64,000 nt of DNA from Chlorophyllum brunneum. Its lineage: Eukaryota; Basidiomycota; Agaricomycetes; Agaricales; Agaricaceae. A program made the position numbers and the translations under genes. This document shows, piece after piece, positions 49,145 to 62,125 of the stretch. The stretch covers positions 2,914,001 to 2,978,000 of the forward strand of contig OY756141.1 in the NCBI GenBank assembly GCA_963576785.1, given 5' to 3'. The notes beneath the pieces are model-generated. The model was not told the DNA's origin and searched no databases. It was given only the letters and a program-made list of their open reading frames with translations. Every line of letters begins with the position of its first letter. The stretch's first letter is position 1.

Positions 49145-50878
49145 TCACCTCTCCCGCTCAACGACCTTTGACCTAACACCATCAACATATACAGCACTCA
49201 ACCGCTCAAACCGTTTCAAGACATGATGACATAAAAACAGCTTCCAAAACTTGGTCTCCTGCGATGGTCTTCCTGCCCTTAAACGAGTGTCGATTTTGAA
49301 GTGTCTGACTTTCGTGAAAGATTCCGCCAGATTTTTTACCAACTCTGGAATTCCTTCTTTATCGGCTCTAGGGGTGAGTTCGAGTTTGACTTCGGTGAAG
49401 GAGGTGAAGACGGGGGAAGGATGTTGGGATGGGTTAGGTGGAGAACCATTCGTCTGAGATGTGGTGTTGGTTTGTGTGTTGGGCGTAGCCGCGGGGTTGG
49501 TACCAATAGCTATAGCATGGAGGAATGTATTTCCAACAGGTAATGTTCTCCGAACAGGCACGGAAAGACCGGGAATAGGAGGAGTGCGCCAAGAAACACC
49601 CGCATCAGCACGATAAGTCACAACAAAAGTGACTCTTTCGTAAGATCCGAGCTTGTGCGCGACAGGCGCTAAAATGTCGCCTACGACGGACAACTTGAGT
49701 TGTTGTCCAATTCCAATACTCCAGAGTACCGAGATGGTACGTAGACTTGGAAATAGGTTGAGAGTGGTACCACTGGTATCGAGAAGGTTAGAGAGGAGAA
49801 CGACGAGGCCTTGTGGACAACATGTGAGTCTTCTGACGTTCTTGAACGCTTTGACGAGTTTTTCACAAGATTCTTCGGGTAAAGTGAGAGTGTCTCGGCG
49901 ATTCCATTCGTCCATGTTGATGTTATTGACTATAAGCGTTGTAATGCTTTGATGACGAGCCATGAAATCGATCAAACCATCAAATGGTGTGTATCCACGG
50001 AATGCAAGGCTCCTAAGCGTCGGGATATGGAGCTGTGAGAGAAGAGTAGACCAATCAACCTCTCGGTACTCGATAGTACCAAACGTCACGTCTACGACTT
50101 GGTTGGCATTAAGGGTTTGGATTGTCCACTCGAGGAAAGGTGGAGAGAGGAGAATGATAGAGTTTATCTCGAGGGCGCGTAAAGCGCCTTTAGTCGGGAC
50201 AACGGTGGATGAATTAAATGAGTATGGGGTATCATTAGTCCCGGTGACAGCGGGAGTCAAGGAACGTTTCGGTTGTTTATCAGAGGTGAACAAACGGGTG
50301 ACTTGGCCAAAGGACCAAGCCGACCCCCGTTCACGCGCACTATCCCCTTTCCCCGCCTTCTGCAAAACTGCTCGCAAGGACGTCCCATTGCGAACCATGA
50401 CCAAACGGGAAACCCGAGTAGCTGTTGTGAACAGCTCACCCAGAGCGTTAACCAAAGCGTTCCCAGCATTCACTTGTTTGATCATCGACGGAGTCCATGT
50501 CTCCCTAGGAACGAAAAAATCGATAGTAAATTCCTCCACGCCCTCCACGTTTCGTAAAATCGAAACCAAATGCGATATGTTCTCCAATAACGATTTGTGT
50601 GGTTGCACAAGTGCACAGGAGAGCCGGTTTATGGAATTTATAAATGTTGCTTTGCGTATGAATGGTAACATCTCCATCGTCTTGAGAGCATTCGGGAAGT
50701 CAATTTGACCATTGGGAGTGATGTGGACCTTGCGCTTGGCGAAGTAAACGATAAGAGAGAGACGATTGAAGCGCGGAGAGATCTGGGTGAGTTGATATAA
50801 ATCGTCGTATTCGAGGTAATCGAAAATGGCGAGGAGAAGCTCGCTAGGAAAGTAATTGCTGGACGCAATCGATGACAT
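49145..50878 (-). CDS. F-box protein
   Basis: Single-exon gene of 577 residues. The F-box lies at about residues 9-50 (YFPSELLLAIFDYLEYDDLY, then QLTQISPRFNRLS) and would bind Skp1 in an SCF ubiquitin ligase. The rest has loosely repeated Leu-rich segments such as LRALEINSIILLSPPFLEWT and IPTLRSLAFRGYTPF that could form a substrate-binding surface. A Thr/Asn/Pro-rich linker sits at about residues 475-500. F-box proteins of this layout are expanded in mushrooms and usually lack assigned substrates. Lack of introns is unusual for this window. Confidence 0.77.
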   Translation of the reverse strand: MSSIASSNYFPSELLLAIFDYLEYDDLYQLTQISPRFNRLSLIVYFAKRKVHITPNGQIDFPNALKTMEMLPFIRKATFINSINRLSCALVQPHKSLLENISHLVSILRNVEGVEEFTIDFFVPRETWTPSMIKQVNAGNALVNALGELFTTATRVSRLVMVRNGTSLRAVLQKAGKGDSARERGSAWSFGQVTRLFTSDKQPKRSLTPAVTGTNDTPYSFNSSTVVPTKGALRALEINSIILLSPPFLEWTIQTLNANQVVDVTFGTIEYREVDWSTLLSQLHIPTLRSLAFRGYTPFDGLIDFMARHQSITTLIVNNINMDEWNRRDTLTLPEESCEKLVKAFKNVRRLTCCPQGLVVLLSNLLDTSGTTLNLFPSLRTISVLWSIGIGQQLKLSVVGDILAPVAHKLGSYERVTFVVTYRADAGVSWRTPPIPGLSVPVRRTLPVGNTFLHAIAIGTNPAATPNTQTNTTSQTNGSPPNPSQHPSPVFTSFTEVKLELTPRADKEGIPELVKNLAESFTKVRHFKIDTRLRAGRPSQETKFWKLFLCHHVLKRFERLSAVYVDGVRSKVVERER

Positions 50879-52270
50879 ATGGCCGCTATGTCCTCTGGAG
50901 AAGAAATTCCAGGTGATGTGCTGTCACAGGTGGAACGGGCAAGACGTTGGACAGGAAGGAGTAAGGAAAAGAGAAGGGCTCCACACTTGGATCTGTTGAG
51001 GTATTTATGTATCCAGGGAAGGAGATCAGAACCTTGTCATGACACTGCATCTTGGCCAAAAGCCAAAGGGAGGAAGGGGTGTTGAATCTGACGATGGCTA
51101 TTCTTGTCCGAGAAGTCAGACGACCACTGATGTCGATCCGCCCGTCGGTCGCATAATCCCGTGCACATCAATAACAAAACTTATTCGGTTTCACTGAGGA
51201 TTCTTTTACACGCACCATGAAACCCGCGCGCGTGCACAGGGATGGTGGACCAGTCCATGTGGGAGGAAAGGAAAACATAATCTATCACCTCACAACACCC
51301 CACTCTATCACACATACTTTATCACGCTTCGCAATAAGAAACGGAACATCGGCTAACGCTCTATTTCTACACACAGGATTCCCCAGTCTTTTCATTTTCG
51401 GTCCCCGAGTCAACTGTTCGTTCTTTGCTTGGGGGTTCCCGACCATATGGCTCATCAGAAATGGTTTGTAGTCGGTGATATTTCGAGACGCCCACCAGTT
51501 TTTCGGTCCAACTGGATACCTGCACCCGTGAACCCGCCAAGGGTGCCCAGGAACCTCTGAAACGGCCACACTTGACCGCAGAGCGTCGACATCGAATCTT
51601 CGCATTGGCTGAGCAGGTACTTGAGCCTATCCATGTGTCGCATAGAGATCTGATGTCTATTGCATCCCCCATCTCGCCTAATACGAGTAGCAGAAAATGA
51701 AGTGTATTCTCCGCCCTATCCGGTTGGATCTGTCAAAAGACCAGCACGAACAGTGTGGCTGATTCAATAGGGCTGCGAGAGTGGGTGGTCCCATGGTTAA
51801 TAAACGTCGATGACCTGCGCAGCCGCCATCGGAATTTAGAGTGGCGTCCCTCAAGAGTCTAATAATAGAGTCCGGGGAAAAGAGACTCGTGGGATGCACA
51901 TGGTTTCTATCATCCGTCTCTCCTTCTCAACACGACGCTCTCAAGGGCCTCAAATAAAGTCGACCAGTTGCGAGAAAAAAGAAGGTATATAGTATATTTG
52001 GAGGGAATAATGTACAATAAGCTGTTCAATCGTGAACTACATACCGTACAACAGTCCGCGAATCGGGAATACAAGGGGCATCTCGGAATATCGGTTGTAA
52101 CCTCCGTGTCTACAAGATCCAAGAAAGGGTCATTGGACGAGTCCAGATCATCATTCATCTCCTCGCGACAACCAATCAAAGGTGGGCGCCATGCGTAAAA
52201 AGCGGACACGCGTTCTTCCAGCACCCACCAGCTTCGGGTATGAGGAGTGAAATACCAGGGGTAGGGGTAT
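50879..52270. other. 1.4-kb intergenic region, no supported gene
   Basis: Contains the F-box gene promoter and the 3' flank of the M50B-like gene. A plus-strand frame of about 75 codons ends at about 51700 but overlaps other open frames and has no recognisable motif. Confidence 0.5.
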
Positions 52271-53937
52271 TTAAAGGGCAGCAAAACCACCCCCACAAAC
52301 CATTGTGATCAACGAGACCAGAACAGCCTTCGTCAGCTCGGGTACAATGCCCAGTGCACCCGAGGTCGACGATTTAGTACCAGGTACTGGCAAGAAATGA
52401 CTTGTGTCGTCCTGTTGCTCAGCAGCAGATTCCTATTCGTTATCCAGTCAGCCCGCCTTGACTCCATGGCAGAACAACTTGAAAGGAAGAACATACTTTG
52501 AAGGCGACGAGACCAACTATTACACCCAATGCGAAAAAGATCAACGCTTGAATAAGCCAGATGACACCCCAGACTGAACCGATCACGGACTATTGAGTGT
52601 GTATTTTCAATGTTAGGGGACCCGGATAGTTACCTTTAGACGGGCAACAGCCACATATTTCGGCGTAAGCTGAAGCATCAGAAGTATTGACTTTTCTTGC
52701 TATGGTGTCATCTACAAGGCAGTAACAAGACACACTAAGCAAGGCATTGTCTAGGATGCAGGAGTTACAAACTCACCGATGACATCCCAAAGAACGTACA
52801 TGCACGACATGACACCAATGAACAAAACCTGCGGAATGTGCGTCGGCGACCGTTACACAGTGTTATTCTTAGGGAAGTGACTAACGAAGTATCGTAGTGC
52901 AACACTTCCAGCGACAAACCAAAACAATATGATCAATCCTGACATTCCAAGGATCAAAACCCATGTCCTGTACAACACGCGCCTGAAGTTAGCAGAGGTC
53001 TGACAGTTTTACCAGAGGCACTCACAGCCAGTTCCTTCTCGCCCACCACAACGTGACCAAGAAGAACGCGCCCAATACGATCGATGCAACTTTACTAGCG
53101 TTGGTATTAAACCCACATGCAATCAAACATGCACCAATGAATGAAGATCCCAAGTAGCCCGCGGGTAGAGTTAAGCATTGTATACCACCTGACATCCTCG
53201 TGGCGCCTCCTTCGTCCGCTGTTGGTGTATGGTCATCGTAACGAAGCGTTCAATGCACGTGGGGCATGCAGCGGGGAAGGAAGTAGAAGTGGCAGGTGGT
53301 GCAGGCAGTGAATGATGGAAGCGCGCGTATAGGAGGTTGAAAGTTATAGTTAATTGGCAGGTCGTGGGCTGGACCTCGAGAAAAGACTTACGATCCAGCT
53401 CAATAGAATGTATATGCGCGCATGTGAGCACGCCGACGAGGGCATGGCTCATCTAATAGCATTAACAAGAAGAGGTGTCGTCAACATCGTGTTTGGTGGC
53501 ATATATTCATGGAAGTGGGCTCACTTCATGGAAACCAACGGTGAGCAACCTGTTCAGTAAATCCTCGCGTCAACAACCACTCTTCTTCGCACAGATGCCG
53601 AAAATACTCACTTGAACGGGTATACTACAGCACAGTGCGACCACAACCATTAATCACCGTCCACTACTCCGAACACTTTGACGAAATGACTCACTTATAA
53701 CCTTGAGATAAGGTACATGCCTAATCCACGAAAACAACAGTCAGCACAGTACCAGTGTCAAGCAACCCAAACAGCATACCAGAGAATCGCAATGACCAGA
53801 ATATACACTCCTGCGACAATCAACGTGTTCCTTTGCGTCTCATTGGGCGTCACGCGTTCCTTGAAGTCGCGTATAAACAAATGTTCAGGACCCTTTCCTA
53901 TTCCTCCCAGAGGTTCGGTGCCGGTCAAAAATGGCAT
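52271..53937 (-). CDS. Peptidase M50B-like multi-span membrane protein
   Basis: Ten or so small exons from ATG 53937 to TAA 52271-52273. The first exon has MPFLTGTEPLGGIGKGPEH and ends with a membrane span (TLIVAGVYILVIAILW). Next comes VPYLKVIIYPFKLLTVGF and HEMSHALVGVLTCAHIHSIE. HEMSH is a zinc-protease HExxH motif, created across an intron (53460-53511). Then DEGGATRMSGGIQCLTLPAG, YLGSSFIGACLIACGF and several more spans, WDVIDDTIARK, which is a likely third metal-ligand region, and a final exon of about 46 residues. The pattern matches the M50B-like family, distantly related to site-2 proteases. Substrate and organelle are unknown. Confidence 0.84.
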
Positions 53938-54695
53938 GTTGATGATGGTCAATCCAACAAGAAGCCCCGTGCGTGTGATTTGTTGATATCGTTGGTATAT
54001 CTCTCTGGCGCTAATTCAAAGAACAGCAAGAATGGTATAGAGCGGTTGGACCGTTGGGTATCGGGTGAGAGGACGACGATGTAGAGATGTCAAGACACGA
54101 GAGGTAACAGTTGTAGGTTGTAGCGAGCGGTGGGGGTATACGATCAAGTCAAAACTGCGAGTTCCGCTGATGGTGGACCGCAGCAAGACCAAGACGGTTG
54201 TGTGAGAGAAAGAGACTGGACGCAATCCAATACCTCTTAATCGATGCGAGCACAATGCCGAAGCTATGCCATTCCTGTGCTCATTGCCATTGCCACTTGA
54301 CAGGAATCTTGTTGCCAGTTTCGAGCGCTCATAAAAGAAGTTCATGGACCATTCATTGGTCAGAGGACCGGACAAGCGGGATCCTCAAACCGACGACCGG
54401 TTTCCGAACCCTCGAGACGGTGTATCGGGTAAGTGACAAAAGGGTAGTAAAAAGTGGGGAGTACAATATAAACCAGGAAAAGAAGAGGACGACAACGCGA
54501 AAACCTATGGTAATATTACACCCCCAAGTACCGTCTCTCCAGACAAAAACTGTGCAGCAACAGATTGGAACAGTATTAAGAGTCTACGAAGCTCGCCGAG
54601 GCAGGTGGTCCTCTCGTGGCTACGACAAATTAGAATTTCAATAGGTCGCCGCGAGATCGCCTTCTACGTTGGACAGCTTGGTGTCGGTATGCCCA
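53938..54695. other. Intergenic region between M50B-like and Rab genes
   Basis: Upstream region of the M50B-like gene and 3' flank of the Rab gene. Only short overlapping frames with no motif are seen. Confidence 0.5.
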
Positions 54696-55868
<1,173 letters not shown>

Positions 55869-56364
55869 GTTGTAATGAAGCGATATACAGAGGTGGTCGT
55901 AAGTGAGCAAGTGCTGGTTGTGGTGCTGCGAAGGGGTGGTTTGATGCGTCGGAGTTCGAAACCAAAAATAATTCATTTTCATAGTATCGACTGCACACCC
56001 ACACTTTCAGTGTTACGATCCTCGTTAAATGAGTATGGGACGTCGCTTGGTGATAGTACTGTACGTTTGATGTCGGTTTCAACCTTTGTGACATATTGTG
56101 AGCGGGAGTGTTTGTTGCAGGAGCAATTATGCTGCGATCAACGTAACTGGTTAATCATTTCTCTTACTTGTGACAGCCATTCTCAATTTATCCTTATCTA
56201 CAAATTGGCTTCTTGAGGCCGGATCGTGAATGGGGTCCTGGGGAGCCGAACGGGCCGTTGTACATGTCAACTTTTGTACACATTCGAGCACTAAAAGCAG
56301 CTTCATGAGGATCCCAGAGTAAATTCCTTTGTCCTTACCTTAGCGCCCGATCATAGCCCCTATC
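55869..56364. promoter_or_regulatory. Shared upstream region of Rab11-like and rhamnose mutarotase genes
   Basis: About 500 bp between divergent start codons. No other coding signal is seen. Confidence 0.45.
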
Positions 56365-56928
56365 ATGGCTTCCAACGATCCCAAACGTGTCTGCCAAATC
56401 ATCAAGGTCGTCTCCTTCTTCCGTCCCAAAGACCACCCGAGCTTATCTTTTGTGGGATATATTCGTAGCTCAAACCAGACCGTGTGGAGGAATACAAGCA
56501 GATCCATGCCGCTGTCTGGCCAGGGGTCCTAGCGGCCTTAGCAAAGGCCCATATCACCGATTATTCAATCCATCATGACCCCTCGCATCAGCTCCTTATA
56601 GCTACATTCAAATATACCGGCGATGACTACGCTGCTGATATGGCCAAAGTTGCTGAAGATCCAGAAACACAGAGGTGGTGGACTCTGACGGATGGCATGC
56701 AAGAGAGTTTCGTTGATGGCGCTACCGGGAGTGGTAAAGAGATTCCGTGGTGGCAGGTAAATCCCATTCAGTAAAATCTGAGGATTGGCATTGTGTCAAA
56801 AGTATACGGATCTCCTTTGAAGTTCCTCGCTCTTCCTCCGCTTGTCGTGTCGAGACTGTGCACCCGAATACTGACCGAAGTGTATTGATTTTCAGGAGGT
56901 GGAAGAGGTGTTCAGATTCGATGGCTGA
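56365..56928 (+). CDS. L-rhamnose mutarotase (RhaM family)
   Basis: Interconverts alpha and beta anomers of L-rhamnose, feeding rhamnose use. Three exons (56365-56406, 56469-56756, 56896-56928) give 120 residues: MASNDPKRVCQIIK, KPDRVEEYKQIHAAVWPGVL, ALAKAHITDYSIHH, and QRWWTLTDGMQESF, with the last exon reading EVEEVFRFDG. The Y-x3-H of the family (YKQIH) and the paired Trp near the C-terminus are present. Length is close to the bacterial enzyme (about 104). No other rhamnose gene is next to it. Confidence 0.9.
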
Positions 56929-56970
56929 CTTGGTTAGGGGTATCTTGGCGAGACGTGCAGTAATGACAGT

Positions 56971-57126
56971 ATGTCATTGGGTAGTACCGATGGCCCAGCC
57001 GAGTTCCTATACATTGAGAAATCACTTATCCGCCGAGCCGTGGAGAATAACGATCCATCGTGGGATGCCGGTGTGTATGCATGGTCCACTCCGCAGATGA
57101 CTTTCCCTCTGGGGACAGGGAATTAG
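56971..57126 (+). CDS. Small ORF, 51 residues, unknown
   Basis: ATG 56971 to TAG 57124-57126, just 42 bp after the mutarotase stop. It contains the coherent stretches GPAEFLYIEKSLIRRAVENN and DPSWDAGVYAWSTPQMTF. It could be the last exon of a decayed gene, or chance. No family was recognised. Confidence 0.2.
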   Translation: MSLGSTDGPAEFLYIEKSLIRRAVENNDPSWDAGVYAWSTPQMTFPLGTGN

Positions 57127-57931
57127 CAGATAGAAAATCGCTTGGAAACCGGTTCTCAACCACCTGCAACCGTACAGAGGACCACGTGAACGGGAGTGTA
57201 GAGAAGATCTGCCCTCAGAACTTTCGTCGAGGAAACGCCCAAGCTTCCACAAGGGCCAACTAGAGCTGTCCTCTTACTATTTGTCTCAATAAATTAGGCC
57301 GACGGATGTATACTCCCACCCGGTGTCAGTGTGAGCTCCGGCGCTCTCCAACAGCTTGAATTTCAGGGTACCAGTCCCATCATAGAGACCTAGTGATGTA
57401 GCGGTCCACCCAAAACTAGTGTAGATCGACTGGGTTCTGTCTTCTGGGAATGAAGCCTTCTCGTCACTTGGTCACAGAGTACTTATTGGCGTGGTGGGTC
57501 CCGTGGTTCGATTGATTTTTTTGATCGAACTTATCCGACCTAAGTACTTTCGAGGATATCAAAGAGTGACAGTGACTGCACTCTACGTGGCTTTGAGCTG
57601 TTGGCTGGCTGTTTGTAAAGCGGCCACACGTGGAAAATTTTTCTTACGAGAGTTGAGAGTTAGAAGAGGAATCCAAACGTGTTTGATAATAGCGGGGTTG
57701 TAGTGTGGACTAATTAAGCAGTAATTGTTATTTATATACTAATTAGTGAACAGCGAGTAATATCTTCTGTCATTGAAGGCCCTACTGTTTTCAAACCTGT
57801 GGAATAGTAATCGGACATCAGTGGATGTTAGACGTTGGCAGAGATGGACAGATCTGATATGTTAAGCTCTTTGTACATTACCAGGGAAGAATTGTTGGGA
57901 AGCATGTGTACACCAAGTGTGACATTATATA

Positions 57932-58129
57932 TCACGTAACGAGTTCGAATACGGCATCAACTCGGAACACTCTGCCGTCGGCGGTCGCGCTCCTCTGATC
58001 AGTTGTCGTGTTCAAGTCCATACGCGTGCTATTTGTCAAGTGCCAGACGACCTCACTAGAAATTTCCCAAATTCTGCGACGACTTTGGTCAGGCAACAAG
58101 GAGAGTTTCGATTCCAATGCTGGTGACAG
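57932..58129 (-). CDS. Possible C-terminal exon of an unrecognised protein
   Basis: A 66-codon open frame follows a good acceptor (gagtcttcag) and ends in TGA at 57932-57934. Segments include LESKLSLLPDQSRRRIWEIS and EVVWHLTNSTRMDLN. Upstream, an open frame with MDYCLAMTWTSAMCGDAD at 58200-58320 could be a preceding exon, but no donor joined the two in frame. Confidence 0.2.
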   Translation of the reverse strand: MSPALESKLSLLPDQSRRRIWEISSEVVWHLTNSTRMDLNTTTDQRSATADGRVFRVDAVFELVT

Positions 58130-58982
58130 AAACTGAAGACTCGGTCAGTCTTTTGATGCCGGAATGAGAAATAACAGAACTTCGACCATCCCCGAATTGG
58201 CCCTGACTATTTTATCCATTCCGTTCGTCTGTCGTCAAGGTAAGCATCTATTTCGATCCCTAGTGTGTCCGCGTCTCCACACATTGCACTAGTCCAGGTC
58301 ATAGCCAGACAGTAATCCATGAAGTCCGCACTTGAGGTGGACGCGACACGGCTTTATGAGTCTTCGACGCAGCGGCAAGAGCGCGTGGTATCCCTGCACT
58401 AATTAGTTGCCTGATCTTGCTTTTTTTCTGGTTCCTGGCCCGATTCCCACAGGCTTTCGTGGTCATGTCACAATCAAACACCAGCCGAAAATTTTCGGCG
58501 TACCTACTGCCAAGACCATGATACCTTTCTCTCCATCTTGCAAAATCCATATTCATGAGTCGCCCAAGTTCACTTCTATGAATGTCATCAATCAACACGA
58601 GGAAGTGCAGAACAAGGGGAGACAAAAAGCTTAGCCTCCATTGTTTTCCGTCACACCTGTGATAACCAGGACAAAGGGAGATTCCATTGATAGTCACATA
58701 TGGGCGAATCTCCGATCTGCCAAGGAGTGGTGTTCAAGAGGGCTGCCAACGAACGAACAGTTTTCTCAACCCTCCTTCCTTCCAACTACCATCATCCCCC
58801 TTGGTTTCGAGGTTCAAGTACGAACCCGCTCCACTTATTTACCCGAACCCCTCTTCTTCCTCTTCGTGTGGTGGCATCTTGCTCGGTGTTTCTAGTCACT
58901 CACACTCTCTTGACTTTTTTACTCGACGATAACTCGTTCACATTTCCTCGGTTGACGTCCCTCCTGACAGTCTTAAGCAAGA

Positions 58983-60314
58983 ATGTACGCTGCAAAACTC
59001 ACCATCTTTTTCCTTGCCTTGGTCGTCGCTCTGGTTAGCGCCGCCCCCCTCCACAACCATCATCGTCGTTCGAAATGTCAACGTAGGACCACTGCCACGG
59101 TATCTGGTGGCGGAGCTGCCACACTGGCCGCCGCCCACGTCCCATCTGTTTCTTCCTCCGTCCTTGCCCCTTCACCTTCGGCCTCTACCAAGCCCAAAGG
59201 TACCAAATCCCAAGACGACGACGACAAGCCCAAGGATAATGAGGACCCCAAGGAGACTTCCAAGCCTACCAGCTCGGACTCCTCCGATGCCCCTGCTCCA
59301 AGCAAGTCTTCCGCCTCTTCCTCTGGGTCCGGGTCTGGTTCCACCCTTGACGGCTTGCTTGGCAAGCTCTTCCCCGTCAGCAACTTCATTGACTCCTGGA
59401 CCACGAGTCCTTCCGATGGTTCCCTTCCCCTTTCAGATTCTACGTTGCGCCCTCAAAACGTCCTCAAGGCCCTACCTCATACCTACACTGATGCACCTGA
59501 CGGCAAGAAGTCCATGAAGGCCCATTACCCCAAGGGCTCTTATAACTTTGGTCACAACCCCCAGGGCGGTTTCTCTTTCTACGCCCCCGGTCCCAGTGAT
59601 GTTGACCTTACGGATGCCAAGGAGGCTACGTTCGGCTACTCCGTCTTCTTCCCCGACGGTTTTGACTTCCAGAAGGGTGGCAAGCTCCCCGGTCTCTGTG
59701 AGTTGACATGTATCGCTGAATTTTTAGAGTACTCATAATTATTTTTTCTTACCCCATTCAGACGGAGGCAATAGCGATGAAGAATCTGTCAGCTGCTCTG
59801 GTGGCCGTCGCTCCAGCGCCTGTTTCTCCGCTCGGCTTATGTGGCGTGCTGATGGTGCCGGTGAATTCTACACCTATCTTCCCCCCTCCTTCGATGAGAA
59901 TAAGAAGGTCTGCAACGTCAAGCCATTCTCCGACTGCAACCCTACCTACGGTGCTTCTGTTGGCCGTGGTTCTTTCACTTTTGCCACTGGCAAATGGACC
60001 ACTATCTCTGAGCGTGTCAGACTCAATGATTCCGGCAAGGCTAACGGCGAACTCGAGCTCTTTGTCAATGGCAAGAGTGTCGTCAATGTTGGTGGCCTTG
60101 TTCTAAGGGACGGTGGTGCTGGTAAGATCAGGGGTATGCAGATGCAAACCTTCTTCGGAGGTGAGTATTCCTCGGTTGAATCCAATCTACACAATATGGT
60201 GCTGACGATTTGTCCCATTCTCACTTTGCAGGTTCAAGCTCTGATTTCGCCACCCCGAAGGATCAGGATGTCTACTTCTCCGACTTTTCTGTCGCAATCA
60301 CCGACAAATTGTGA
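58983..60314 (+). CDS. Secreted polysaccharide lyase, family 14-like
   Basis: Exons 58983-59697, 59762-60160 and 60232-60314 give 398 residues. A signal peptide (AAKLTIFFLALVVALVSAAP) is followed by a Ser/Thr/Pro- and Asp/Lys-rich linker of about 110 residues. The catalytic-type beta-jelly-roll domain follows. Its landmarks are KAHYPKGSYNFGHNPQGGFS, FGYSVFFPDGFDFQKGGKLP followed by GLYGG, then FSARLMWRADGAGEFYTYLP, and MQTFFGGSSSDFATPKDQDV, then YFSDFSVAI. These match fungal members of PL14, a family that includes alginate and glucuronate-polymer lyases. The natural substrate in this fungus is not known. The linker may be O-glycosylated or attach the enzyme to the wall. Confidence 0.84.
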
Positions 60315-61089
60315 ACGACACCGACCATACTCATGGCCACCTAGTGCCCTCACCCGTACTCACGAAACCATCCACACTTCGCACCCCCCGATCCGCCGCC
60401 CAAAATCTTGTTATACTCTTTTGCTGCCTGAGGCAGTAACAAGACCATCACTCTTTCAATCCTACCGTCTTACTGACATCTCACTCTCTGATCTCCCTCC
60501 CTGTGGAAAACGCATTGTAACATATGCAACATATCTTTCGTGCTTCACCTTTCCTCTTATCTAGCCTTGTTTGCATTTCACTCATTTTCATCTTCTGGTA
60601 GTAAACGCCTGAAAGGGCAGGAGACTGGTTCTCCTTTTCCTGGTGCTATTTCTTCTCTCGGTACAACTCTAGCTAGATGCTACGACATGATCATGAAGCA
60701 TTACGTCGCAGGATGTCCTTGTACAATTATTATTTTTATTCTTTGTTATTTTACCCTAACCTAGAGCTTTAGTAGATGATCCTCTAGCTATCTGGGTCCT
60801 ATGGGCTCTTCGAGATGGTCTTTAGTTTAGGGTGCCACTGGAGGGAATTGCTAGCAATCTATTTTTTTCGGTCTTCTCCCCAGAATTCTGTTGTTGGCGT
60901 GAGTAGAAGTACAGGAACCAATGTGCATGACTGATGAACCGGTTGCGTGCTCGGCTCATTCGTTTCCCCACTGCCACGCTGGATTCATCACCCTGATACT
61001 AGACCCGCCAGAGCCTCGCTACAGCTTCTATACTCGTACGAACTCGTACACTTCTTTCCTCACAACACATCAACAGAAACGAGGCCTGA
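60315..61089. other. Intergenic region between lyase and first methyltransferase
   Basis: 3' flank of the lyase and upstream region of methyltransferase A. No gene is seen. Confidence 0.55.
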
Positions 61090-62125
61090 ATGACTGATTT
61101 TCTGATAGCGAACGAAAATTACTACGATCAATCAGAGGAGCAATGCTCTGATCTCCCTCATATGGTTGAACTGGCGCAAAGGTCAATATCTTTTTAATGA
61201 TGGTATCATCAGCCCTGTTACGCTAGAACGCACCGCATGGGCCTTCTTTCCAATTTTTGATTTCGTTCTAAATGTATCTTGCTGATTCGTATGCACTTGC
61301 GCTTCGAATGGGAAACTCAATATCTCCATGCGATTGTTATGTGATATACGAAATTATGCAGGGCTGCTAAAGCTTTTCGTCGTGTATACGAGTTCGATGA
61401 AGATGAAACAGTCGTGATGGATTTTGCTTGTGGTGTCGGTGCGTCAGCGTCTCAGGGTATTTCCATTTGATTTGAAAGCTGACCGTTGTTGTGGCTGTCG
61501 CGGTTCTCGACCATCTCACTATGGTAGGTTTACTGTCACGAGAATTGATCCCATACGCGAAATCTGTGGTCGGTGTGGATATCAGTCAACGGATGGTGGA
61601 CGAGTATAATCTTCGGGTGGTTAATCAGGGACTTTGTGCTGAAGAGATGCGGGCTATTCGAGTAGATATCCTCAACTCGGGAGCCGATGAACTTCAAGGT
61701 ATGAGAGAGACGTACGATGTTGTCGTCGTAAGTCCAAATCAAGCTCGCGCGAGCTCCAAGACTGATAAAATATATATGAGTGTGTTGCCTCTTATCACCA
61801 CTTTGATAACATCGCAGCAATGACGCGAGCGCTCACAGAATTTCTTAAACCAGGCGGTCAGCTCCTGGTGATAGACCTTCTGAAGGATGAGAATATCGAC
61901 GCCGATGAGCTCTTTCCTGAGCATAAAGAGCATAAAATAGTTGCTCATAGAGGGGGGTTTTCGAGGGCTCAAATTGAGCAGGCCTTCGATGAGGCAGATC
62001 TAACATCCTTCAAGTTTGGAGGCGCCATCAAAGCCAAGAAACGAGGGTATCCAGTAATTTTGTTCATTGCTCAAGGAGTCAAATCTGGTCCGGATGCGGT
62101 CGAGGCCGCCTCACCCGGCCGTTGA
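61090..62125 (+). CDS. SAM-dependent class I methyltransferase, copy A
   Basis: Exons 61090-61181, 61362-61438, 61528-61727 and 61781-62125 give 237 residues. Motif I is VVMDFACGVGLLSRELIP. Then come KSVVGVDISQRMVDEYN (acidic end of beta-2), TYDVVVCVASYHHFDNIAAM (motif II/post-II region) and LTEFLKPGGQLLVIDLLKDE (motif III). The C-terminal half has HRGGFSRAQIEQAFDEADLT. The layout is that of UbiE/type-11 small-molecule methyltransferases. The substrate is unknown. It is followed 416 bp downstream by a clear paralogue with the same intron positions, so the pair arose by tandem duplication. The first intron is long (180 nt). Copy A lacks the His-rich leader of copy B. Confidence 0.86.

Larger units (their letters stand above)
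56929..58982. other. 2-kb gene-poor region with weak candidate frames
   Basis: Two small coding-like frames are listed separately (56971-57126 plus, 57932-58129 minus). Otherwise I see short frames without domains. The right end is the promoter of the PL14-like lyase. Confidence 0.45.
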
